Shown one piece after another: positions 32,703 to 43,000 of a stretch of 64,000 nt of DNA. The notes under the pieces were generated by a model. That model saw only the letters and a program-made list of their open reading frames with translations, had not been told where the DNA came from and searched no databases. Position 1 is the first letter of the stretch. Each line of letters starts with the position of its first letter. The DNA lies in contig NZ_JABURL010000016.1 of NCBI RefSeq assembly GCF_014762705.1, positions 28,796-92,795 on the forward strand, in the 5' to 3' direction. The DNA is from Cyclobacterium sp. Lineage in GTDB: Bacteria > Bacteroidota > Bacteroidia > Cytophagales > Cyclobacteriaceae. The position numbers and the translations under genes were made by a program.

Positions 32703-32733
32703 TAAAAGTATCCAAAACAAACTACAAACACAA
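32703..32733 (-). promoter_or_regulatory. Candidate dcw/mraZ promoter
   Basis: Minus strand TTG-N20-TACTTTTA, near the Bacteroidota -33/-7 consensus (one mismatch in TAnnTTTG). Confidence 0.45.
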
Positions 32734-32940
32734 TTTTTTTAGCATAAAGTTATAATGCCTTTGAGGGTGCAAGCTGCTATGAATCAGCGTTTAAATACAG
32801 GTAAAAACCAGTCTGGAAGGCTATTTGACAAATAAATTGAAGTAGAAATACAATTAAAAGCGCTTGAAAGCAACTTGAGGATAAAAAGTGGGGAGGTTTC
32901 CCATAAAATTCAAAACAAAAGAAAAAATACCTGTTGAAGG

Positions 32941-33915
32941 TTATTTTTTTCTTTCTATCGTATAGGTCACCAGGGATGAAAGCGACGATTTATAGGTGGA
33001 ATCCGGAAAATCAGCCAGCAGGTTTAGTGCTTCCTGGTAAAAATTATTCATGATATTTTGAGAATATTCCAGTCCTCCTGAATTTTTGACGAATTCAATA
33101 ATTTCATTGACTGTTTTTTTGTTTTCGCTTTTATTCCGGATGAGGTAAATGATTTTTTTCTTTTCTATCCAGCTGGCTTTATTGAGGGCATAAATAAGTG
33201 GCAGCGTCATTTTTTTCTCCTTGATATCTATGCCTACAGGTTTTCCTACAACATCCTCTCCGTAATCAAAAAGATCATCTTTGATTTGAAATGCCATACC
33301 GACTTTTTCACCAAAAAGCCGCATTTTTTCGGTATTTTCCTTATTGGCACCGGCAGTGGCTGCACCTACTGCACAACAGGAAGCAATCAGGCTGGCCGTT
33401 TTTTGCCGGATGATGGTATAATAAACTTCTTCTGTAATATCCAGTTTCCTTGCTTTGGAAATCTGCAATAGCTCCCCTTCGCTCATTTCTCTTACCGCAT
33501 CGGAAACTATTTTCAGCAATTCAAAATCATTGTTTTCCACACTCAAAAGCAGGCCTCTGGACAAAAGGTAATCCCCCACCAAAACGGCTATTTTATTTTT
33601 CCAAAGGGCATTGATGGAGAAAAAACCCCTACGGTAATTGGCATCGTCCACTACATCATCGTGTACCAGGGTGGCCGTATGCAAAAGTTCAATCAGGGCA
33701 GCACCCCGGTAAGTTGCTTCAGTTATGTTTCCGCTTAGGCCAGATGTCAGAAAAACAAACATGGGACGCATTTGCTTGCCTTTTCTCCGTACAATATAGC
33801 TTGTGATATGGTCCAGCAATTTGACCCTACTCTGCATAAAAGAGCGGAATTTTTTCTCAAAATCAGCCATTTCTATGGCTATAGGTGCTTGTATCTGCTG
33901 TAAATCCTGCTTCAT
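32941..33915 (-). CDS. Polyprenyl synthetase family protein
   Basis: LLHTATLVHDDVVDDANYRRG and FQIKDDLFDYGEDVVGKPVG Asp-rich motifs. Confidence 0.95.
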   Translation of the reverse strand: MKQDLQQIQAPIAIEMADFEKKFRSFMQSRVKLLDHITSYIVRRKGKQMRPMFVFLTSGLSGNITEATYRGAALIELLHTATLVHDDVVDDANYRRGFFSINALWKNKIAVLVGDYLLSRGLLLSVENNDFELLKIVSDAVREMSEGELLQISKARKLDITEEVYYTIIRQKTASLIASCCAVGAATAGANKENTEKMRLFGEKVGMAFQIKDDLFDYGEDVVGKPVGIDIKEKKMTLPLIYALNKASWIEKKKIIYLIRNKSENKKTVNEIIEFVKNSGGLEYSQNIMNNFYQEALNLLADFPDSTYKSSLSSLVTYTIERKK

Positions 33916-34001
33916 TGATTTTTTGGATGCTGCAATATTACGATCTATTCCATCATTGACAAAACTGCCTTCTTGATTATTCTGTTTAATGAATTTTATT
34001 T

Positions 34002-35729
34002 TTGGTTATCTTTGACCAACCAAATGACATTCTCTTGACAGACGACTATATCAAACATCAGTATGCCCCCATTCTACCTAAAAAGGACGAGTGGCCTGTG
34101 GTGAAGCTGAGCAAAAGCAGAAAAGAATTTATCCAGCAAGTAGTAGCGTCAAGTAGAGAAAGGATCAAAAGCCTGACAGGTAACCAGTTGCAGGCATTGA
34201 GGGAAGAATTGGAATTGACGCTCTACAGGGAAAGGATGAGAATCAAACAGAATCCCTGGCTTGTGGATCCAGAGGATGAGGCGGTATTTTGGTCTAAAGT
34301 GAAATCAGCACTTTTGGTCATAGGAGCCGATCAGCAATCCTTGGAAAATGAAAAAAAAGAAAAATATTATGAGGTTCTAAGTTCCATCACGCTCCGGTAT
34401 GCAGAAGAAATTGCCAGTAATTTCAAACACAGCCATTATAAAATGACCCGAAGCATTGTTACTTTCGGCTTTTCAAGGCTATTGAATACTGCCAGGGTAA
34501 AAGGCTTTAAATCTGTTTTCAGCAATCAATATAGCCTTCAGGATAAAATTCAGATCATTGGAGAGACAGATCAGCTCAGGGAGTTGGCATCCAAGGGTAC
34601 CATAGTGATGGTGCCTACCCATTTCAGCAATCTGGACAGCATATTAATAGGATGGACCATCAACACCCTTGGACTTCCTCCTTTTATTTACGGTGCGGGA
34701 TTGAATTTATTTAATATCCAGATTTTCGCTTATTTCATGAACGCTCTGGGAGCTTACAAGGTTGATCGGCGAAAAAAGAATCTGGTTTATCTGGAAACAT
34801 TGAAAACCTACTCCCGGGAAGCCATTCAGTTTGGTTGTCACAGTCTGTTTTTTCCAGGTGGAACCCGTTCGAGAAATGGAAACATAGAATCTAAATTGAA
34901 GCTGGGATTACTGAGTACGGCTATTGAGGCGCAGCGGGCCAACTATCAGAATGGGGACAAGGAATTTGGAAAGGTTTTTATCGTTCCTGTTACCATAAAT
35001 TATCATTTTGTATTGGAAGCCCCGAGCCTAATTCATGACCATCTCAATTTCACTGGGCAGGAAAGGTATTACCATGAATCAGATGAGTTCTCTACCTCTT
35101 ATAAAATTTCTAAATTCCTTGTCAAGTTTTTTACCAAAGGTTCTGACATATCGGTATCTATAGGAAAGGCCATGGATATACTGGGCAACCACGTGGATGT
35201 GGAAGGAAACAGCAGGGATAAGCAAGGCAGGGCCATAGATTGCAGGGATTATTTTTTATCCAATGGCAAAGTCACCGTAGATTTACAAAGGGAGGAAGAG
35301 TACACCAAAAAGCTGGGGCGGCGAATAGTAGAAGAATTTCATAAAATCAACCGGGTTTTTAGCAGCCACCTGGTGGCTTTTACCGCTTTTCGCCTGATCA
35401 AAAAGGCCAATAAGAAGTTGGATTTATTTAGCTTGCTGAGACTACCGGAAGAAGACATTTATCTATCCTATGAAACCTTCAGAGCTGCCACAGCGGAGGT
35501 TTTGGAATGTATCCAGAAATTGCGGCAGGAAGGAAAACTGCACATGGCACCGCATTTGGAAATGCCCTTGGAAGAAATTATCAGGCATGGCTTGGAAAAT
35601 GTCGGCATGTACCATGCCAAAAGGCCATTGATTCGCAATGAGCAAGGGCATATAGTGACGGAAGATATTAGTTTATTGTATTATTACCATAACAGACTGG
35701 ATGGCTATGAATTGGAAAAAATCATCTAA
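34002..35729 (+). CDS. 1-acyl-sn-glycerol-3-phosphate acyltransferase family protein (PlsB-like)
   Basis: VPTHFSNLDSILIGW (HxxxxD variant) and FPGGTRSRNG. Listed start is TTG; TTG at 34035 is an alternative. Confidence 0.85.
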   Translation: MVIFDQPNDILLTDDYIKHQYAPILPKKDEWPVVKLSKSRKEFIQQVVASSRERIKSLTGNQLQALREELELTLYRERMRIKQNPWLVDPEDEAVFWSKVKSALLVIGADQQSLENEKKEKYYEVLSSITLRYAEEIASNFKHSHYKMTRSIVTFGFSRLLNTARVKGFKSVFSNQYSLQDKIQIIGETDQLRELASKGTIVMVPTHFSNLDSILIGWTINTLGLPPFIYGAGLNLFNIQIFAYFMNALGAYKVDRRKKNLVYLETLKTYSREAIQFGCHSLFFPGGTRSRNGNIESKLKLGLLSTAIEAQRANYQNGDKEFGKVFIVPVTINYHFVLEAPSLIHDHLNFTGQERYYHESDEFSTSYKISKFLVKFFTKGSDISVSIGKAMDILGNHVDVEGNSRDKQGRAIDCRDYFLSNGKVTVDLQREEEYTKKLGRRIVEEFHKINRVFSSHLVAFTAFRLIKKANKKLDLFSLLRLPEEDIYLSYETFRAATAEVLECIQKLRQEGKLHMAPHLEMPLEEIIRHGLENVGMYHAKRPLIRNEQGHIVTEDISLLYYYHNRLDGYELEKII

Positions 35730-36765
35730 AATCAAACCCATTGGTGTTATTGGTATCGGTAGTTTTGGTGCAGCCATTGCCAATTTGCTGGCTGAGAAAA
35801 ACGAAGTATTGGTTTATGCCAGAGATCAGGGAGTAGTTGACGCAATCAATGAACAGCACATGGTGAAAAACCGAAAATTGGAAGAAAAGATCCAGGCTAC
35901 CAGTGATCCGGAAATGCTCTGCGAAGTTTGTGATATTATGTTTCCCATGATCCCTTCAGCTGCTTTCAGAGAGGTAATGGTTCAGTTTGCGCCATACCTG
36001 CATCCCTATCATTTTTTAATTCATGGGACCAAGGGACTATCGTTGAATTTACCAAAAGGGAAAAATCTGGAAAATATTCATCAAATCAAGCGGGAGAATA
36101 TTTGTACCATGAGCGAAGTGATCCTTCAGGAAACGGTGGTGGAAAGGATCGGTTGCCTGGCGGGGCCTAATTTGGCAAAGGAATTATTGGAAGACCAACC
36201 CGGAGCAACTGTCATTGCCAGCCGATATGACGAGGTGATCAGTGAGGGACAGCGCTTGTTGAGGTCAGATAATTTTCAGGTCTATGGCAATTCGGACATA
36301 GTAGGGGTGGAGCTTTCCGGAGTGCTGAAGAATATTATAGCCATCGCAGCAGGAGCACTCTCAGGAATGGGCCTGGGCGACAATGCCAAAGGTTTGCTGG
36401 TTTCCAGGGGAATGGTGGAGATGATCTATTTGGGAAATGCCATGGGGGGAGAGACCAAGTCCTTTCTGGGCCTGGCAGGGATTGGAGACCTTGTCACTAC
36501 CTGCAATTCCACGCTTTCCAGAAACTACACCCTGGGCTTCAGACTGGCAAGGGGAGAGACCCTGGATGACATCGTATCAAACATGGAAGAGGTAGCGGAA
36601 GGCATCAATACCGTAAAACTGATCAAGCTTTATCTGGAATCCACAGACACAAGAGCACCCATTACAGAAAATTTGTACAAGGTGCTTTTCGAAGACTTTA
36701 AAGTGGAAACGGCACTGCAATACCTGATGAAATACCCGATTTACACAGATATAGATTTCTTATGA
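35701..36765 (+). CDS. gpsA: NAD(P)H-dependent glycerol-3-phosphate dehydrogenase
   Basis: GVIGIGSFGAAIANLLAEK, ELSGVLKNIIAIAAGALSGMGLGDNAKG. Confidence 0.93.
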   Translation: MAMNWKKSSKIKPIGVIGIGSFGAAIANLLAEKNEVLVYARDQGVVDAINEQHMVKNRKLEEKIQATSDPEMLCEVCDIMFPMIPSAAFREVMVQFAPYLHPYHFLIHGTKGLSLNLPKGKNLENIHQIKRENICTMSEVILQETVVERIGCLAGPNLAKELLEDQPGATVIASRYDEVISEGQRLLRSDNFQVYGNSDIVGVELSGVLKNIIAIAAGALSGMGLGDNAKGLLVSRGMVEMIYLGNAMGGETKSFLGLAGIGDLVTTCNSTLSRNYTLGFRLARGETLDDIVSNMEEVAEGINTVKLIKLYLESTDTRAPITENLYKVLFEDFKVETALQYLMKYPIYTDIDFL

Positions 36766-37577
36766 TCTACATCCAGAATATGCGCAGCTTCTGCGCTGAT
36801 TCTATCCAGTGTTTGTTTTTGGATGTATTTCTTTTGGTCTGTTTGTTGAATTTGGCTTCTCCGACAAAAGTAACTATGAATGGCTCTTCTTGGATCATTG
36901 CTCCCGTTTTTGGTGCCACCGTGCCAGGCATGGGAATTAAATATAAACACAGATCCTGCAGGAGCGTTGATGATAATTTCTTCCGGATGTGGATCCATGG
37001 GGTCTGCCATGACATCCTGAGGCAGAGCAGATTTTAAATGCGTTCCGGGCACTATCCGGGTAGCCCCGTTTTCCTGGCTGAAATCATCCAGAAGCCAGAT
37101 GGAATTGCACACCATAAAATCATTTTTGGCAACTGCCTCCGGCCAGTCTACATGTAATTTTTGTAAGCCGGCACCTGGCAGTGCAGCCCGGTAATTCAAT
37201 GAAGACAACTTGAAATCCGCATTTAAGACAAAAGCAATTGCTGCTAAAACTTTTGGGTGGGTGTAAAAGATATCAAATTCTTCCCCTTTATTGACCAGAT
37301 CACCTAGTCTGTGGGCGCCCGGCTCTTTGGAATGTCTGATATTGGGCGATTGCACCAGTTCAATACCCGCCTGATCTCCCTCTGATTCCAATAGTTTTTG
37401 GGCCCTGATGCGAATGCGATTCAAATGTTCATCTGAAAGCAATTTCCCTAAATTAACGTATCCGTTCTCACTTAATGTTTTTTTCTCATCCGGTGAAAGA
37501 AGGTCCTGTTCAACACCCATTTTTTGTAGTACTTGATCCATGGTTATTCGGGGGGGTAAGTTTTTATTTATAAACAC
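36741..37577 (-). CDS. Phytanoyl-CoA dioxygenase (PhyH) family protein
   Basis: LHVDWPE (HxD), NGATRIVPGTH, HAWHGGTKNGSNDPRRAIH. Confidence 0.92.
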   Translation of the reverse strand: MFINKNLPPRITMDQVLQKMGVEQDLLSPDEKKTLSENGYVNLGKLLSDEHLNRIRIRAQKLLESEGDQAGIELVQSPNIRHSKEPGAHRLGDLVNKGEEFDIFYTHPKVLAAIAFVLNADFKLSSLNYRAALPGAGLQKLHVDWPEAVAKNDFMVCNSIWLLDDFSQENGATRIVPGTHLKSALPQDVMADPMDPHPEEIIINAPAGSVFIFNSHAWHGGTKNGSNDPRRAIHSYFCRRSQIQQTDQKKYIQKQTLDRISAEAAHILDVDHKKSISV

Positions 37578-37722
37578 CTAAAACTGCAATTGAAATACTC
37601 CGTGAAAGCAGGTAATTGCTGCTGCATTCTTTCAACCGGATTTCCGGAAACCAGCCGAAAGTACCTACAAAGGGATTCAATTTGAATTAAATATAAGATT
37701 AAAGGTCAAAAATCCCAAAGCC

Positions 37723-38952
37723 TTATTCCAGTCTTTTAAGTCTGCTCAATAGTGGGGGGTGAGAGTAATTCACAAATACATATAGGGGATGCGGGTTGAT
37801 ATTGGACAGTGTTTTTACGGATAAGGTTTTGAGGGCCTCAGCCAGCGGCTGTCCGGCATAAGTAGATTTGGCAAAAGCATCCGCCTCAAATTCATTGTTT
37901 CTACTCAGGCAATTCATGAAAATACCAAGAACGGTAGAAATGGGAGAAAATAGCATGGTAAAACCGATGATATTCAGGTGAATGGCCATTTGATTTCCCC
38001 CCAGTGCATAACTTATCTGTTCGCTGAATATAAAAAGAGAGAGGATGAACAACATGATCCCAGTCTGTAAAATGCCGGTAATCATCCCGGTTCTGATATG
38101 CCCTTTTTTATAATGCCCGATTTCATGGGCAAGGACAGCAACCAATTCTTCGGGGGTATGTTGTTCAAGCAGGGTGTCGAATAAAACGACTTTTTTTCTT
38201 TTCCCAAAACCTGAGAAAAAAGCGTTTGCCTTAGAGGACCTTTTGCTCCCATCCATTATGAAAACATTTTCCAGGGGGAAACCTACAGACCTGGCATAAT
38301 CCATGATCTTGTTTTTAAGTTCCCCTTCTTCCAGTGGAGTAAGTTTATTGAATAGGGGGAGTATCAGCCCGGAGTAAAACATGTTGACAAACACCATAAA
38401 AAGGGCGGCAATTATCCAAAATATCCACCAGAAATCCCGTCCAATTTCCAAAATCAGCCAAACCAATACAAAGAGCAACGTTCCGCCGACAATGATGGAT
38501 AAAAGGTAGCCTTTGATTTTATCAGCAAAAAAGGTTTTCACGGTGGTTTTGTTGAACCCAAAGTCCTCTTCTATTTTGAAAGTATGGTAATAATCAAAGG
38601 GTATAGACAAAATGTCTGAGCCAATAAAAAGAATCCCGAAGTAAACTATAGATAAAGGGATGTGGGAGAGGCCGAATTGCCTGAGCCATTCATCAAGATA
38701 GCCAAAAAAGCCAAAAGCAATAAAAATCAGGGTAAGTATAAAACTAAATCCACCTGTAAATAAACCAAAAGTATAATTGGTTTGCTGGTATTTTCTGCTT
38801 TCCTTCAATTTATCGGGACTCAGGTATTGATCCAGTGTCCCGGGAACGTCCCCAATCTTTCGGCTAATGTTTAGGTAATTGATGGTTTTATCAAAAATGA
38901 AAGTAAGGGTAATGATCCCCATCAAAAGGTATTTTATAATTTCCTGGTCCAT
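37723..38952 (-). CDS. M48 family metallopeptidase (Ste24-like)
   Basis: VLAHEIGHYKKGH zinc motif, NEFEADAFA, multiple TM segments. Confidence 0.94.
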   Translation of the reverse strand: MDQEIIKYLLMGIITLTFIFDKTINYLNISRKIGDVPGTLDQYLSPDKLKESRKYQQTNYTFGLFTGGFSFILTLIFIAFGFFGYLDEWLRQFGLSHIPLSIVYFGILFIGSDILSIPFDYYHTFKIEEDFGFNKTTVKTFFADKIKGYLLSIIVGGTLLFVLVWLILEIGRDFWWIFWIIAALFMVFVNMFYSGLILPLFNKLTPLEEGELKNKIMDYARSVGFPLENVFIMDGSKRSSKANAFFSGFGKRKKVVLFDTLLEQHTPEELVAVLAHEIGHYKKGHIRTGMITGILQTGIMLFILSLFIFSEQISYALGGNQMAIHLNIIGFTMLFSPISTVLGIFMNCLSRNNEFEADAFAKSTYAGQPLAEALKTLSVKTLSNINPHPLYVFVNYSHPPLLSRLKRLE

Positions 38953-38964
38953 GTTGCAAACTTA

Positions 38965-40014
38965 TTAAAATTTGGGACAAGGAAGAATGGTATCTCTTTT
39001 TCTGGGTGCTCCGGGATTGCTTGGAGGGAAAATGTAGGATATGCTGATTTCGTGGGCTCCTCCCGACTGAATGCCCAATTGGGAAACGGTATAATCGAAA
39101 CTGTAACCCACATTTAAACCAGATGGCAGGTTGAAGCCGACCATCATTACCAGGGCGTCCCGGTTACTTTGGTTTTCTATAGGCTTGTAAGGCAATCCCC
39201 TGTACCAAAGGCCAAAAACAATGGGTTCCATATATATGTAGGCACCCAGATCCAGTTGTTCAAAAGGACCTTGCCGCTTGTAATTGATGGTAGGCGTAAA
39301 ATACCGCTGTTTGTATGTATGGGTAAAATCCCGCCTTGGCGCACCTCTCCCAAGGGAAATCCGGTAACCTGTATGAATGGAATATTTGATGGGTAACCTG
39401 CTGATCCCCTCCTCAATAAAGCTTTGATTGGGTTGGTTGACATGATGCGTGGAGAGACCAAACCAAAAATCTTCTGTAAAGATCAATCCCCCGAAAGAAA
39501 GGGACAACAGGTTTACCGGTTCACCGAAGCCCTGCAGGTCATTGCCGGGTAGTATGGGTCCAAATGGATCCGAGGGATTGATTTGGTTGGCAAAGACCAG
39601 ATTTTCGTAAAATCCTATATCCCTTCGCATATAACTGGCCTGAAATCCCGGTCGAAGGTACAGGTTATCGGCCAGTTTTAATTCGTAAGAAAACAAGCCT
39701 GAAACATGAGTAGATCTTAAACCGGCAGCACCTTCCACGTCGTTGGTTACCAGAAATCCGATTCCTGTGTTGTATTCTTCTACAAATGTATCACCATACG
39801 CGGAGAAAGTCGTAAAGCTAGCCTCCAGTCCGGGCCATTGGCTCCGGTAATTGACCCCCACCCTTGTGGCTATTTCTGATCCAGCGAATGCAGGGTTGAG
39901 GTACAAGGGAGCCGCATAGTATTGACTATATTGGGGATCCTGCCCAAAAGAGGTCAATGCAACTAGCATTGCTAGTAGCGTTAAAAAAACTGTATTTAAT
40001 TGTGACTGAAACAA
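38965..40014 (-). CDS. PorP/SprF family type IX secretion-associated outer membrane protein
   Basis: QDPQYSQYYAAPLYLNPAFAGS; C-terminal CPKF. Confidence 0.95.
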   Translation of the reverse strand: MFQSQLNTVFLTLLAMLVALTSFGQDPQYSQYYAAPLYLNPAFAGSEIATRVGVNYRSQWPGLEASFTTFSAYGDTFVEEYNTGIGFLVTNDVEGAAGLRSTHVSGLFSYELKLADNLYLRPGFQASYMRRDIGFYENLVFANQINPSDPFGPILPGNDLQGFGEPVNLLSLSFGGLIFTEDFWFGLSTHHVNQPNQSFIEEGISRLPIKYSIHTGYRISLGRGAPRRDFTHTYKQRYFTPTINYKRQGPFEQLDLGAYIYMEPIVFGLWYRGLPYKPIENQSNRDALVMMVGFNLPSGLNVGYSFDYTVSQLGIQSGGAHEISISYIFPPSNPGAPRKRDTILPCPKF

Positions 40015-40094
40015 AGATTTATTCGTTTATTGAATACCAAACAGTTTATAAACGTTTTGCTGCTTCCTTGGGTATGTAAAGCAGCGTGTAAATT

Positions 40095-43000
40095 ATGAAA
40101 TCTAACTATTTTAACACCATATTTGATTTTATTTTTAAAGCAATATTTTTATTTATTGGTCTGAATGTCCCCTTGATGGGGTATTCTCAGGGTTTTAATG
40201 ACAATGAGTGGATCTTTGGATATTGTGAAGGGGGAGAAAACAATTATATTTCTTTTGGAAAAGATGGGAGGGCTCAGGTAGCCACCCTTCCCGGAAATAT
40301 TACTCTGGGCAAGAATAACGCTGCCATGGCCATTGACCCCATCACTGGAGAAATCCTTTTCTACACAGACGGAGCACTGGTATACAATTACCTCAATGAT
40401 GCCATGCAGGGCGTAGTGGGTGAGTTAGGGGGAATGGAGACTGAGCGGCAATCAGTAGCCATAGCCTCCCTGGATTTTGATCCAAACCCCGGAGGAGCGA
40501 AGGAATTTTATATTTTCTATATCAGTCCGGCAGGGCAGCTGGAGTACAGTTTGGTTGACATGAACGAGCAGGGGGGTGCCCCTTTGAATCAGCCTCCTGC
40601 AGGAGCAGTTTCTGCGGGCGGCACCATTGGTAATGCTACAGGAGCCATTTTGGTAGTCAAATCGGGAAGTTCCCCCAATTATTTATTGAGTGTTGAAGGT
40701 GGAAATTTGATTTCCCGTAGGTTGGAAGATTTGCAGGGTGAGTTTACAGAAACAGCAACTTTGTCCCTTGATGCGGACCCTGCTTCCATATTTTTTGATG
40801 AAGCATCGGAGACCCTTTACCTGATACCGGCAGGAACGGGTGAGGATATTCTGGCTGTTCCATTTGATCCGGATTCAGGTTTATTTGGAACGCCAGAACC
40901 CATTGAAGGCACAGGAGGTACAGATTCAATAGGTGGGGTTTCTGTTTCTCCGGAAGGAGATTTTTTGTATTATTCCCGGGGAGATGAGTTGTTTCGGATT
41001 TTTATCAATGAAGAGGAGATTGATCCTGAATTAGACCCATCCGAAATCCCTGAAGCCGGGCCGGTTAATCTACCCCTGGCCAATGAGATTCATAGCATAT
41101 ACGATCTCAAGTATGGACCAGATGATCAGCTGTATTACATCTATGAAGAAGTAGAGGGAGGCCCTCAATACGTTGGAAGGGTGACCAATCCCGACGAGTG
41201 GATCCTGGCAGGTGTGGATATAGAGGAATTACCCTTCAATGGTGCAGATTTTTGTGGTACGGTTTTCCCCCAATTTGCACCAACTTCAGATGTAAACCCC
41301 ATGGCCGATTTTACCTGGCAACCGGAAATGCCCTGTATGAACAATCCCCTGCAGCTTACCAGTATGGTTAGCCCTTTGAACTACCAACCGGTAAGTTTCG
41401 AGTGGGAGATCTTGCCTCCCCTTACGGATGAAGAAGGCGAAGAAATTGAGATGGATCTGAATGCAGAACACCTTCTTCTTCCCAGGGACGCTACCTCCGA
41501 ACAACAAGTCACTGTAAATCTTACTGTTACCTACGCCAATGGCGAAACCAGTAATGTAACCAAAAACATAACATTTACTGAAAATAACCTTACTGTTCAG
41601 TTTAATCCTGCCGATACCACCCTTTGTGACCCTTCCTGTCTGGATCTGATGCCATTGGTTGAGGCCCAGAGTGGTGAAGAGGGTGGTGGTCAGGGTGGCG
41701 GCCAGCCAGGCGGGGGTGGAGGTATAGGTGGTATACCCGGGACAGGACAACAACCCGGAGGAGGACAGGGCCAACAACAACAAAACTATGAATACTTTTG
41801 GTCGAATAAGCGGGAAGAAGGTTGGGGGCCAGAAGCACCAAACGAAATTTGCAGACCCGGATTTTATTGGGTGCTTGTACGGGAGCAGGGATCCAGTTGT
41901 TACGCCTATGCCAGTATCCGGGTGAAAATGTGGGATGTGGAAGACCAGTCTAACAATATCTGGTACTTTGGAGATGGTGCAGGCCTGGATTTCAATCCTG
42001 ATCCCGACGACCCGGATGCGCCTACACCCAGGCCAATAGAAAACCCTCATCCCCAAAATATTCCTGCAGGAGTCACCACCGTTTCAGACCAGGCTGGTCA
42101 GGTGCTTTTTTATACCGATGGCCAAACCGTATGGGACCTGAATGGCAACCCCATGCAAAACGGAGAAGATATAGGTGGAGATAACATTTCTACAGGTAGT
42201 GTGCTTGCAATTCCAGTAGCTTCAGATGAAACTTTATATTACCTTTTCACCACCCAGCAGGGTGCGGGTGGTGAAAATGAGGTAAAGTATTCATTGGTAG
42301 ATATCAAAGGGGATAATCCGGATGGTATAGGCAATGTGGTCACAAAAGATAATTTTTTGTTCAGTCCGAGCACGGAGCATGCCACAGCCTTTAATTCCGG
42401 AGATACTACATGGGTAGTATTTCACGAAAAGGGCAATGATACCTTTAGGATGTATCCTGTTTCCAGTGAAGGGATTGGTCAACCTGTTTTTAATTCGATT
42501 GGCGGCAACCATGATTTTGGAGATGGCATCGGGACAATGAAACTATCCGGTGACGGCTCCAAACTGGCTGTGGCCTATTCAGAAGGAGGAACCAATAAGG
42601 TGGATATTTTCGACTTTGACCAAAGTACCGGTGAATTGGAAATATATGCAAGCCTGGATTTGGGTAGTGATGGAGATATCTATGGATTGGAGTTTTCCTC
42701 GGATGCAAGCAGGATATTTGTTTCTTACAGAAATGGTGGCCCGGGAGTGGAGGAATTTTACATCCAGGAAACAGAGGCAGGAGATGAAGATGACCCGGAT
42801 AGCCCGGATACTTCTGCCTGCTCGGAATGCTTTGTTAATGCAACAGATCAGGATGCCATTGAGAGCTGTATTCTTGATAGCAGAGCTACTGTGTCAGGAA
42901 CAGGTGGTCTGGATTTAGGAGCAGTTCAAATTGGTCCTGATGGTCAGATATATGTGGCAGTTGTAGGGTCAAACCAGATTGGTCAGATACAGATTGGATC

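Noticed and set aside
41669-41787. G/Q-rich repeat as a possible CRISPR or minisatellite
   Set aside because: Remains in frame within a coding region and has no regular repeat-spacer periodicity; simple low-complexity linker.
41286-42056. 256-aa minus-strand ORF inside the large T9SS gene
   Set aside because: Lies fully antisense to a coherent multi-domain protein; no signal or domain motif of its own.
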